In this document: one piece after another, positions 41,087 through 49,491 of the stretch
Layout: every line of letters starts with the position of its first letter
Position numbering within the stretch: position 1 is the first letter of the stretch
The notes under the pieces: model-generated
Told to the model about the DNA's origin: nothing
What the model saw: only the letters and a program-made list of their open reading frames with translations
Databases searched by the model: none
Translations under genes and position numbers: made by a program
Assembly: GCF_001636055.1 (NCBI RefSeq)
Contig: NZ_CP011789.1
Coordinates: 5,146,001-5,210,000, forward strand
Origin: Pseudomonas putida
Lineage (GTDB): Bacteria; Pseudomonadota; Gammaproteobacteria; Pseudomonadales; Pseudomonadaceae
DNA: 64,000 nucleotides
Reading direction: 5' to 3'

Positions 41087-41947
41087 TCACGCCCCGCCCG
41101 GCCTGACCACCACCGTGCAGGTCGTGCCAGCGGCCAGCAGGTAGCCTTCGGGCACTTCATCGATATGAATCCGCACCGGCACCCGCTGCGCCAGGCGCAC
41201 CCAGTTGAAGGTCGGGTTCACATCGGCGACCAGCTCGCGGCTCTGCGGGTTGTCACGGTCATAGATGCCGCGGGCAATGCTCTCGACATGCCCCTTGAGC
41301 AACTCGCCGCTCATCATCTGCAGCTCGGCCTGGTCCCCCACCTTCACATGCGGCAGCTTGGTCTCCTCGAAGAAGCCGTACACCCAGAACGAGTGCTCGT
41401 CCACCACCGCCATCACCGCCTCGCCGGTGCGGGCGTAATCGCCCTTGTGGATGTTCAGGTTGGTGACGTAGCCGTCGACCGTGGCGACGATCTCGGTGCG
41501 CTTGAGGTTCAGCTCGGCCGCTGCCAGTTGTGCCTGGGCCTGCTGATAGTCGGCCAGGGCGGCGTTGGCGATATTGCTGGCGTCGTCGCGGTTCTCCTTG
41601 GAGATGACCAGGTTGTCCAGGTCGGCACGGCGCCGTGCGTTGACCTTGCGCATCTCCCAGGTGGACTTGCGCGAAGCGACCAGCGCCCGGGCCTGCTCCA
41701 CGGCCAGGCGATAGTGCTCGGGGTCGATGCGGATCAGCACATCGCCCTTCTTCACCTGCTGGTTGTCACGCACCGGCACGTCCACCACATAGCCCGGCAC
41801 ATCGGCCGCGACGTTGATGATGTCGGCGCGCACGCGACCGTCGCGGGTCCAGGGCGTGGTCATGTAGTGCAGCCACAACTGGCGGCCGATCACCACGGCA
41901 GCGGTCAGCACCAGCAGGGTGGCGAGGAGGCTGAAGAACTTTTTCAT
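41087..41947 (-). CDS. HlyD-type efflux adaptor (AaeA-like)
   Basis: A 286-residue membrane fusion protein with a single N-terminal helix (about 5-25), the WTRDGRVRADIINVAADVPG segment and lipoyl-like halves flanking a helical hairpin. The short form and its FUSC and DUF1656 partners are the pattern of AaeA, the adaptor of aromatic carboxylic acid or fusaric-acid-type efflux. It follows the DUF1656 gene by 10 bases. Substrate is inferred only from the family. Confidence 0.9.
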   Translation of the reverse strand: MKKFFSLLATLLVLTAAVVIGRQLWLHYMTTPWTRDGRVRADIINVAADVPGYVVDVPVRDNQQVKKGDVLIRIDPEHYRLAVEQARALVASRKSTWEMRKVNARRRADLDNLVISKENRDDASNIANAALADYQQAQAQLAAAELNLKRTEIVATVDGYVTNLNIHKGDYARTGEAVMAVVDEHSFWVYGFFEETKLPHVKVGDQAELQMMSGELLKGHVESIARGIYDRDNPQSRELVADVNPTFNWVRLAQRVPVRIHIDEVPEGYLLAAGTTCTVVVRPGGA

Positions 41948-41957
41948 CGAAGGTTTC

Positions 41958-42158
41958 TCACCAGTAGACAGACAGCGCCAGTGCGCCGAACAGGCAGACG
42001 AACAGGGACAGGCGCAACAGCGCCGGGTGCCAGAAGAAGCGATAGCCGTCGTGGCTGGCGATGAAGCGGTCCAGGCCCCAAGCCAGGCCTGCAGCGAACA
42101 GGAACATCAGTGTCATGGTGGGCATGTACACGCCATGGAAGGCGATCTCACGGGGCAT
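41958..42158 (-). CDS. DUF1656 small membrane protein (AaeX-like)
   Basis: A 66-residue protein with two membrane helices (about 10-30 and 45-65), matching the DUF1656/AaeX proteins that accompany FUSC-type pumps. The PREIAFHGVYMPTM start is typical. It overlaps the end of the FUSC gene by 11 bases and is followed by the adaptor gene, so it is translated as part of the unit. Its biochemical role in the pump is not known. Confidence 0.9.
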   Translation of the reverse strand: MPREIAFHGVYMPTMTLMFLFAAGLAWGLDRFIASHDGYRFFWHPALLRLSLFVCLFGALALSVYW

Positions 42159-44307
42159 GGTGCAATCCTTTGGCCGGGGCCAGGGGTGACTGGGGGTCGA
42201 GCAGCGAGGTGCGGATGAAGTGCAGGTAGCTCTGCGCGCGGCGCAGCACCGACGTGTCGAAGTGCCGGGCGAAAGGTTCGTCGGTGGCCTGCACGCGGCT
42301 GATGGCGTGGTCGACCGCCACCAGCGCGCGCTCGTGGTTGCTGGCGTTGGGCTGCAGGAACAGCCGCGCCAGGGCGCGCCCCATCACCCGGATCGCCTGG
42401 CGCCAGGGCTGCGATTCGGCATAGGCCGGGTGCACCGGGGCGTTGGCCTGCTCCTTGCGCAGTTCGATCACGGCGTGGCCGACTTCCGATACCACGAACA
42501 TCCAGCCCATCAGCTCGGCCTGCACCTGCGGCTTGCCGGCCGCCAGGCCATAGGCCTGGTGCAGCAGGTCACGAGTGCGACTCTCGAAAGCCGAGCCCAG
42601 GCCACGCAGGCGCCCACCGATGGCGAACAGCACCTGTTCGCGCAGGTCCTGCTCCAGGCGGCTCCATAGCCAACGGCTGTTCGGCGGCAGGATGATCGCC
42701 CCGGCCGCAGCGCAGACCAGCATGCCGATGATCATGCCGATGTAATCGTTGATGAAGGCGTATGGGTCGTAGACCGTGAGGTTGTTGGGCACCGAACCGA
42801 TGGCGAAGAACACCAGCAAGCCCACGCCATAACCGGCATAGGCCGGACGCGACGAGAGGAACGCCCCGAGCACGAACACCGGCGCCAGCACCATGCACAG
42901 CAGGGCGAAACCGTCGATCCAGGGGAACACGAAGAAGGTCTCGAAGAACCCGATGAACGCCCCGAGCAAGGTGCCGCACGCCATCTGGAACGACATGCGC
43001 CTGGGGTTGGGTGAGGCTGCCGAAAGGCCGGCGGTGACCGTGGCGATCAGCGTCATCATGGCGCCGCTGGGCCAGTCGCTGAGCAGCCAGTAGCTGCCCA
43101 GCAGCAACAGCACCGCGGCGCCACGCACGCCGGCGGCCAGCGACACCAGCCAGCTGGTCTGTGCCACATAGGGCTCGTCCCACTGCTCGCGTTCGTGGTT
43201 GTGCGCGGCGAGCGAGGCATGGGTCTGGGCGTAGCTGTAGAGGTCGTCGACCAGGCGGTAGAGCAGCTCGTAGGTGGTGTGGAAGTCCAGTAGGTCGGCG
43301 TCGCTGGGGCCGGTCTCCAGGTACGCCGCACGCAGCCCGCGCACCTGCGCCTGGAGGCCATCCTTGTAGGCTGCCAGTTCCAGGGTCAGGCGTAGCGCAT
43401 CGGCATCGGTCAGGGCTCGCCCGACGTAGGGCTCGAGCAATTGCGCCAGGGTATGCAGGCCCGGCTCGATGGCGCCGACGATCTGCGCCGGGCCGCGTGC
43501 ACGCAGGCGTTCGAGCAAACGGTGCAAGGCGTTGAAACGGGTGGTGATGGCCATGAATTCGCTGTTCATGCGCACCAGGCGCCCGGAGCGCCTGCGCATG
43601 TGCGGGTCTTCGAAGGCGGTGACGTTGCGCAGGCTCTCCAGCCCCACCGCCTCGGCGATGAAACGCACGTTGCACGACTCGAACAGCGCACGCTGGCTGT
43701 TGCCGCGCAGGGCCTCGACCACCACCCCGGCAAACACGCCGAAGCGCTGGTACAAGGCATTGCGCATGGCGGCGCTGGCCGATTGCGGCAGGATCGCGGC
43801 ACTGACCAGGGTCGAGACGAGAATCCCCAGAGAGATCTCCAGCACCCGCCATACCGCGGCCATGAATGCCTGGTCAGGGTGCTGGAGCACCGGCAGGCCG
43901 ATCATCGCCGCGGTATAACCGGCCAGCACGAAGCCATAGGCGCGGAAGGTGCGATAGCGCATGGCCCCTGCCGAGCACAGACCAACCCACAGCGCCAGGC
44001 TGGGCAGGAACAGCTCGGTGTTCTGCGGGAAGATCGCGATCAGCGCGACCATCATCGCCGAACCGGCCAGGGTGCCGAGCATGCGATAGAAACTCTTGGC
44101 GAACACATGCCCGCTCTGCGGCTGCATGACGATGAACACGGTGATCATCGCCGTGCGCGGCTGCGGCAGCTCCAGGCGCATGGCCAGCCAAAGGGTGAGG
44201 AACGCCGCAGCGAGCACCTTGAAGATGTAGACCCAGGTCACCCCGTCGGTGCGCGCCCAGGCAAAGAAGCCCCGGCGCCATTCCAGGTTGGACAGCCAAC
44301 GCATCAT
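42148..44307 (-). CDS. FUSC family inner-membrane efflux protein (AaeB-like)
   Basis: A 719-residue FUSC/fusaric-acid-resistance family transporter. It has two membrane bundles: one N-terminal (about residues 25-170), and a second from about 380 to 530 around LLLLGSYWLLSDW and GVGLLVFFAIGSVPNN. Long cytoplasmic regions follow each bundle. The QPQSGHVFAKSFYRMLGT segment is a strongly conserved family feature. It is the energy-converting part of a four-gene operon: outer-membrane factor, this protein, DUF1656 and adaptor. Related pumps export aromatic carboxylic acids; here the substrate is inferred. Confidence 0.93.
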   Translation of the reverse strand: MMRWLSNLEWRRGFFAWARTDGVTWVYIFKVLAAAFLTLWLAMRLELPQPRTAMITVFIVMQPQSGHVFAKSFYRMLGTLAGSAMMVALIAIFPQNTELFLPSLALWVGLCSAGAMRYRTFRAYGFVLAGYTAAMIGLPVLQHPDQAFMAAVWRVLEISLGILVSTLVSAAILPQSASAAMRNALYQRFGVFAGVVVEALRGNSQRALFESCNVRFIAEAVGLESLRNVTAFEDPHMRRRSGRLVRMNSEFMAITTRFNALHRLLERLRARGPAQIVGAIEPGLHTLAQLLEPYVGRALTDADALRLTLELAAYKDGLQAQVRGLRAAYLETGPSDADLLDFHTTYELLYRLVDDLYSYAQTHASLAAHNHEREQWDEPYVAQTSWLVSLAAGVRGAAVLLLLGSYWLLSDWPSGAMMTLIATVTAGLSAASPNPRRMSFQMACGTLLGAFIGFFETFFVFPWIDGFALLCMVLAPVFVLGAFLSSRPAYAGYGVGLLVFFAIGSVPNNLTVYDPYAFINDYIGMIIGMLVCAAAGAIILPPNSRWLWSRLEQDLREQVLFAIGGRLRGLGSAFESRTRDLLHQAYGLAAGKPQVQAELMGWMFVVSEVGHAVIELRKEQANAPVHPAYAESQPWRQAIRVMGRALARLFLQPNASNHERALVAVDHAISRVQATDEPFARHFDTSVLRRAQSYLHFIRTSLLDPQSPLAPAKGLHHAP

Positions 44308-45818
44308 TGCCCGCGTCCCGAGGCAATCAGGGCCGGCGCTTTCGGCGCCGCCTGATGCCCTTCATCCGGCACGTCGCTGCCCGCACCCAGACCTCCGCCC
44401 AACGCCGTGACCAGCTCGGCATGCACACTCAAGCGCGCGGCCTGGACCTGCTGCTGGATCTGCTGCTGGCGGAACAGCAGGGTCTGCGCATTGAGCACGT
44501 TCAGGTAGTCGGTCAGCCCGCGCTGGAAGGCAACCGTGGCGATGTCGTAGGTCTTCTGCGCGGCGGCGACGGATTCGGCCGCGAAGTGTGCCTGCTGCGC
44601 CATCGACTCGCGACGGATCAACTGGTCGGAAATCCCCTTCAACGCCCCGACCACTGTTTCGTTGTAATGGGCAACAGCCATGTCGTAGCCGGCCGAAGCT
44701 TCACCCAACTGCGCGCGCAGACGCCCGCCATCGAAGATCGGCAAGCTGATGGCAGGCCCGACGTTGTAGTTGAACTTGCGGCCGGTGAGAAACTCGAGCG
44801 GCCCGCCACCGGTGGCCATGAAACCAAGGCCGCCGACCAGGTCGACATTGGGGAAGAAGCCTGCGTGGGCGACCTCGATGCCGCGGGCCTGGGCTGCCAC
44901 CTGCCAGCGGCTGGCGACCACGTCGGGGCGCTGGCCGACCAGCTCGGCGGGCAATGCCGAGGGCAAGGACAGCGGCGCCGCGAGCGTCAGTGTCGGGCGC
45001 TGCAGGCTGGCCCCCTCGCCCGGCCCCTTGCCGGCCAGTGCCGCCAATTGATTGCGCGTCAGGGCGATTTCTTCATCGAGGCTGTCGAGCTGCCGATGGG
45101 TTTCCGGCAACGGCGCTTCGGCCTGACTGACGTCCAGATGGGTGCCGATCCCGGCTTCGAGGCGCCGCCTGGCCAGCGCGAGGATCTGCTCCTGCTGTTC
45201 CAGCTCGGCCTGGACGATGTCGCGCTGGGCGAAATGCAGGCTCAGCTGGATGTAGGTGCGCACCACGTTGTCGTGCAATTCGAGCTGGGCCTGGCGGGCT
45301 TCGGCGGCGCGCATGTGCGCCTGGTCCAGCGCCTGCTCAGTGGCGTTGCGTTCACGGCCCCACAGGTCGAGGGCGTAGCTCAGGCCAATTGCGGCGTTGT
45401 TGTCCCAGGTATTGGCGCCGGACAGGGCGCCGGGGCCGTAGAACTGGTCCTCCGGCCAGTTGTGGCGCTTGAGGGTCGCCTCGCCATTGGCCTGGAGGCG
45501 TTCCGCCGACTCGACCACACCAGCCAGGGCCCTGGCCTGGCGCACCCGCGCCGCGGCCATGGCCAGGCTCGGGCTACCGGCAACCGCGAGGTCCATCCAG
45601 CGATCGAGCTGGGGATCACCATAGGCGCGCCACCATTGCTGCGCAGGCCAATGGGCGTCGCGGTCGGCTTCGCGGATGGCAGTGTCGGTGGCGAGTTGGT
45701 TGGCTTGCAGCGTCTTGCTTTGCGGGGCGATGCCCCAGGTTCCGATACAGCCGCTCAAGGACAGGCTAAGGGCACAGGCACTGAGCGCTCGAAGCGCTCC
45801 GATGTTGCGACGCGGCAC
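44304..45818 (-). CDS. Efflux outer-membrane lipoprotein (NodT family)
   Basis: A 504-residue TolC-like outer-membrane factor. The signal peptide ends with the lipobox LSGC (cysteine near residue 23). The mature part has two OEP repeats. It begins with GTG at 45818; no nearby ATG preserves the signal peptide. It is first in the FUSC operon and overlaps the FUSC gene by 4 bases, so this exporter has its own dedicated channel rather than borrowing TolC. It is divergent from the LysR gene at 45999. Confidence 0.92.
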   Translation of the reverse strand: MPRRNIGALRALSACALSLSLSGCIGTWGIAPQSKTLQANQLATDTAIREADRDAHWPAQQWWRAYGDPQLDRWMDLAVAGSPSLAMAAARVRQARALAGVVESAERLQANGEATLKRHNWPEDQFYGPGALSGANTWDNNAAIGLSYALDLWGRERNATEQALDQAHMRAAEARQAQLELHDNVVRTYIQLSLHFAQRDIVQAELEQQEQILALARRRLEAGIGTHLDVSQAEAPLPETHRQLDSLDEEIALTRNQLAALAGKGPGEGASLQRPTLTLAAPLSLPSALPAELVGQRPDVVASRWQVAAQARGIEVAHAGFFPNVDLVGGLGFMATGGGPLEFLTGRKFNYNVGPAISLPIFDGGRLRAQLGEASAGYDMAVAHYNETVVGALKGISDQLIRRESMAQQAHFAAESVAAAQKTYDIATVAFQRGLTDYLNVLNAQTLLFRQQQIQQQVQAARLSVHAELVTALGGGLGAGSDVPDEGHQAAPKAPALIASGRGQ

Positions 45819-45998
45819 AGCTGCGATTTCCCGAGGAAGAGGTGAAGGGGCCGGGCAATTCTAGGGGCGGGTTTCATTGGCGATAAGCGCATATTCCTGC
45901 GAATCTTTGTTACCAAAACAGCGATAATCCGGCTTTGGTCGGACGTTCTTTTTCGTCACTTCATGTCACAATTTTGTCCTCTAGATCGAGAGTGACCC

Positions 45999-46946
45999 AT
46001 GGACACCCTGCAAAACATGCGTGCTTTCAGTTGTGTAGCCCAGCTCGGCAGCTTCACCGCTGCCGCTGCGCAGCTGGATACGACCACCGCCAACGTGTCG
46101 CGAGCGGTCTCCAACCTGGAAGCCCATCTGCAAACCCGCTTGCTCAATCGCACCACACGGCGCATCGCCCTGACCGAAGCGGGCAAGCGCTACCTGATGC
46201 GCTGCGAACAGATCCTGACCTTCGTCGAGGAGGCCGAAGCCGAGGCCAGCGATGCCCACGCCCGCCCGGCCGGGCAGCTCAAAGTGCATTCGATGACCGG
46301 CGTCGGCCAGCATTTCGTGGTCGATGCCATCGCCCGCTACCGCGAAACGCACCCAGACGTCACATTCGACCTGACCATGGCCAACCGCGTGCCCGACCTG
46401 CTCGACGAGGGCTACGACGTGTCCATCGTGCTGGCCAGCGAGCTGCCGGATTCGGGGTTCGTCTCCCAGCGCCTGGGCATCACCTACAGCATCGTCTGCG
46501 CCTCGCCCGACTACATTGCTCGCCACGGCATCGCACACAAGCCTGCCGACCTGCTCAAGCACCAGTGCCTGCGCATGGTCAGCCCGGTGATTCCGCTGGA
46601 AAAATGGTTGTTCGACGGCCCGGAAGGCCAGGAGATGGTCAACATCACCAGCTCGCCGTTCCAGGTGAACTCCGCCGACGCGATGAAGACCGCGATCCGC
46701 AGTGGCATGGGGGTGGGTGTGCTGCCGATCTACTCTGCCATCGACGGCCTGCGCGACGGCAGCCTGGTGCGGGTGATGCCCGACTATCGCCTGCAGGAGC
46801 TGAACCTGTACGCGATCTACCCGTCGCGCCAGTACCTGGATGCCAAGATCAAGACCTGGGTCGAGTACCTGCGCAACTCGCTGCCGGAAATCCTGGCGGC
46901 GCATGAAGCGGACCTGAAGACCCATGAATTGCTGATCGCCACCTGA
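45999..46946 (+). CDS. LysR-family regulator, likely of the FUSC efflux operon
   Basis: A 315-residue LysR-type regulator with its helix-turn-helix in residues 3-60 (SFTAAAAQLDTTTANVSRAVS) and a C-terminal effector domain. The divergent arrangement with a 180-base shared promoter region is the usual layout for AaeR-like control of FUSC exporters. That gap is AT-richer than its surroundings and contains imperfect GCGATAA-type repeats (near 45882 and 45923), plausible LysR sites that I cannot confirm. Confidence 0.92.
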   Translation: MDTLQNMRAFSCVAQLGSFTAAAAQLDTTTANVSRAVSNLEAHLQTRLLNRTTRRIALTEAGKRYLMRCEQILTFVEEAEAEASDAHARPAGQLKVHSMTGVGQHFVVDAIARYRETHPDVTFDLTMANRVPDLLDEGYDVSIVLASELPDSGFVSQRLGITYSIVCASPDYIARHGIAHKPADLLKHQCLRMVSPVIPLEKWLFDGPEGQEMVNITSSPFQVNSADAMKTAIRSGMGVGVLPIYSAIDGLRDGSLVRVMPDYRLQELNLYAIYPSRQYLDAKIKTWVEYLRNSLPEILAAHEADLKTHELLIAT

Positions 46947-47060
46947 AAAAGCTGCTGCACTGAAGGTGGGGACAATGGTAGGTTGCTAACCAATCGTTGA
47001 TTCGCGGCGGCCTTTTCGCAAGGCCGCCATCGTCCCACCGCCTTGCAGAGAAGTAGCCCG

Positions 47061-48035
47061 ATGAAAAAGACCGTCCTGGCCTTCAGCCGTATCACCCCGG
47101 CCATGGCCGAGCGCCTGCAGCACGACTTCAACGTGATCCTGCCCAATCCCAAGCTGGGCGACATCAATGCCCAGTTCAACGAAGCGCTGCCTGAGGCCCA
47201 CGGCCTGATCGGCGTCGGCCGCACGCTCGGCCGCGCGCAGCTCGAAGGTGCCGGCAAACTGGAGGTGGTGTCGAGCGTGTCGGTCGGTTACGACAACTAC
47301 GACCTGGACTACTTCAACGAACGCGGCATCGCCCTGACCAACACTCCCGACGTGCTCACCGAAAGCACCGCCGACCTGGGCTTCTCGCTGATCATGGGCT
47401 GCGCCCGCCGTACCGCCGAGCTGGACGCCTGGACCAAGGCCGGCAATTGGCAGGCAACCGTAGGCCCGGCACATTTCGGTAGCGACGTGCACGGCAAGAC
47501 CCTCGGTATCGTCGGCATGGGCAACATCGGCGCCGCCGTGGCACGCCGTGGTCGCCTGGGCTTCAACATGTCGATCCTGTATGCCGGTAACAGCCGCAAG
47601 AGCGCGCTGGAGCAGGAACTGGGCGCGCAGTTCCGCAGCCTGGAGCAGTTGCTGGCCGAGTCCGATTTCGTCTGCATCGTGGTGCCGTTGTCCGATGCCA
47701 CCCGCAAGCTGATCGGCGCCCGTGAGCTGAAGCTGATGAAGCCGAGCGCCTTCCTGATCAACATCGCCCGCGGGCCGGTGGTGGACGAGGCGGCGCTGGT
47801 CGAGGCGCTGCAAGCTGGCACCATCCGTGGCGCAGGGTTGGATGTGTACGAGAAGGAGCCGCTGGCCGATTCTCCGCTGTTCAAGCTGCCCAACGCGCTC
47901 ACCCTGCCGCACATCGGCTCGGCGACTGCCGAGACCCGCGATGCCATGGCCAACCGGGCAATGGAGAACCTGCGCGCAGCGTTACTGGGCGAGCGACCAC
48001 GGGACCTGGTGAATCCGCAGGTGTGGAAGGGCTGA
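47061..48035 (+). CDS. ghrB: 2-hydroxyacid dehydrogenase (glyoxylate/hydroxypyruvate or 2-ketogluconate reductase)
   Basis: A 324-residue D-2-hydroxyacid dehydrogenase, the same length as E. coli GhrB and similar along its length. Visible are SVGYDNYDLD, the NAD(P) motif GIVGMGNIGA, the catalytic Arg in NIARGPVVDE, Glu in YEKEP and His in LPHIGSAT. It would reduce glyoxylate, hydroxypyruvate or 2-ketogluconate with NADPH. The ATG at 47061 gives MKKTVLAFSRI; an in-frame start six codons earlier is less likely. The gene is alone, so the metabolic context does not fix the physiological substrate. Confidence 0.88.
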   Translation: MKKTVLAFSRITPAMAERLQHDFNVILPNPKLGDINAQFNEALPEAHGLIGVGRTLGRAQLEGAGKLEVVSSVSVGYDNYDLDYFNERGIALTNTPDVLTESTADLGFSLIMGCARRTAELDAWTKAGNWQATVGPAHFGSDVHGKTLGIVGMGNIGAAVARRGRLGFNMSILYAGNSRKSALEQELGAQFRSLEQLLAESDFVCIVVPLSDATRKLIGARELKLMKPSAFLINIARGPVVDEAALVEALQAGTIRGAGLDVYEKEPLADSPLFKLPNALTLPHIGSATAETRDAMANRAMENLRAALLGERPRDLVNPQVWKG

Positions 48036-48055
48036 GCCTGGCCGCTGACTGTACC

Positions 48056-48151
48056 GGCCTCTTCGCGGGCAAGCCCGCTCCCACAGGTAACACCACCGTA
48101 TTCAGAAGCTATGTGGGCTGTTGTGGGAGCGGGCTTGCCCGCGAAGAGGCC
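48056..48151. repeat. REP pair with 30-bp perfect arms after ghrB
   Basis: Arms 48056-48085 and 48122-48151 are exact inverted copies, containing CTTCGCGGGCAAGCCCGCTC and its complement, with a 36-base spacer. They lie between convergent genes and may act as a bidirectional transcription barrier. Confidence 0.92.
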
Positions 48152-48169
48152 AGCACCCATCCAGGAGGC

Positions 48170-49108
48170 TCACCGCGGCTGGCGCCGCCTACCCAGCACC
48201 TTGCGCACCACATACCGCGGCCGGTGCTTGGTCTCCTGGTAGATCCGCCCGACATACTCGCCCAGTATCCCGATCCCGATCAGCTGCACCCCGCCCAGGA
48301 ACAGGATCGCCGACAGCAACGACGGATACCCTGGCAGGTCGATCCCCCACAGTACCTTCTGTACGATCAGGTACACCGCGAATACCAGCGCGAACAGCGA
48401 CACCCCCGCGCCGATGTAGGTCCACAACCGCAACGGCACGGTACTGAACGAGGTGATGCCGTCCAGCGCCAGGTTCCACAGTCGCCACAGGCCGAACTTG
48501 CTCTCCCCCGCCACCCGCGGCGGGCGGTCGTACTCGATGATCTCGGTGCGAAATCCTACCCACGACAACACGCCCTTCATGAACAACTGCTGCTCCGGCA
48601 ACTGGCGGATCGCGGCGACCACCTTGCGGTCGAGCAGCCGAAAATCACCGACGTTCTCTTCGATATGAGTGGAGGCGATACGGTTGTGCAGCCGGTAATA
48701 AAGGCGCGCACTCCAGCGCTTGAGCGGGGTGTCGGCATCGCGGCTGCGACGCTTGGCCAGGACCACGTCGGCGCCCTGCTGCCAACGCTCGACCATCTGC
48801 GCGATCAGTTCGATGGGGTCCTGCAAGTCGACATCGATCGGCACCATGGCATCGCCATCGGCATATTCGAGCCCGGCAAACAGCGCCGACTCCTTGCCGA
48901 AGTTGCGCGAAAAGTTGATCACCGTGACCCATTCATCGCGTAGCGCAAGCTCGGCGCAGATCGCCTCGGTCTCGTCGCTGCTGCCGTCATTGACGAACAG
49001 GATCTCCACCGTCATGCCCTGCAGCGACGGCTCGGCACGCACGGTGCGGTAGAAGTGTTCGAGGGTGTCCTGCTCGTTGTACACCGGCACGATGAGGGTG
49101 ATATTCAT
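48170..49108 (-). CDS. GtrB-like bactoprenol glycosyltransferase (GT2)
   Basis: A 312-residue family-2 glycosyltransferase of the DPM1/GtrB type. The N-terminal catalytic domain has VPVYNEQDTL, VNDGSSDET and the DxD-type VPIDVDLQDP; two C-terminal membrane helices (about 232-255 and 267-290) end the protein. Such enzymes load a sugar onto undecaprenyl phosphate at the cytoplasmic face. It is last in a three-gene overlapping operon with a GtrA-type flippase and a large membrane glycosyltransferase. Related proteins also glycosylate lipid A or teichoic acids, so the acceptor remains open. Confidence 0.9.
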   Translation of the reverse strand: MNITLIVPVYNEQDTLEHFYRTVRAEPSLQGMTVEILFVNDGSSDETEAICAELALRDEWVTVINFSRNFGKESALFAGLEYADGDAMVPIDVDLQDPIELIAQMVERWQQGADVVLAKRRSRDADTPLKRWSARLYYRLHNRIASTHIEENVGDFRLLDRKVVAAIRQLPEQQLFMKGVLSWVGFRTEIIEYDRPPRVAGESKFGLWRLWNLALDGITSFSTVPLRLWTYIGAGVSLFALVFAVYLIVQKVLWGIDLPGYPSLLSAILFLGGVQLIGIGILGEYVGRIYQETKHRPRYVVRKVLGRRRQPR

Positions 49109-49491
49109 GGCGTCCTCCGTCTGAAGACCACACTGCGCGAGTAGCTGTAACCCACTACAAGGCTGACCGTGGAAAAGATCACGAGGGTCAGCCAGGGTGA
49201 CAGGCGCGCCCAGTCGGAAAGCGCACCCACCGCCACACTCACTATCCCCATGCCCAGCAGGAACAGCAAGTAGCGCCGCTTGCTGGGCCTGGCCGCGAAG
49301 GTGTAGCGGGCGTTGACGTAGTACGACAGGCTCGCCGCAACGGCAAACGCCAGCAGGTTGCTTGGCGCCTGGCGCAACCCCAGCAGCAGGTGCAGCAGGA
49401 AGAACACCGACCCGTGCACCAGGGTGTTGCCCAACCCGACCAGCACATAGCGCCGCATCTGGTCCAACAGCCCGCCCGCACCGGCGTTCAA
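49105..49491 (-). CDS. GtrA-family flippase
   Basis: A 128-residue protein with four membrane helices and the GtrA-family opening RYVLVGLGNTLVHGSVFFLL. GtrA proteins are thought to flip undecaprenyl-phosphate-sugar to the periplasmic side. It starts with TTG at 49491, overlapping the stop of the upstream gene by 4 bases (TTGA); an alternative in-frame ATG lies at 49458 (MRRYVLVG). It overlaps the GT2 gene by 4 bases as well, so all three genes are translationally coupled. Confidence 0.9.
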   Translation of the reverse strand: MNAGAGGLLDQMRRYVLVGLGNTLVHGSVFFLLHLLLGLRQAPSNLLAFAVAASLSYYVNARYTFAARPSKRRYLLFLLGMGIVSVAVGALSDWARLSPWLTLVIFSTVSLVVGYSYSRSVVFRRRTP

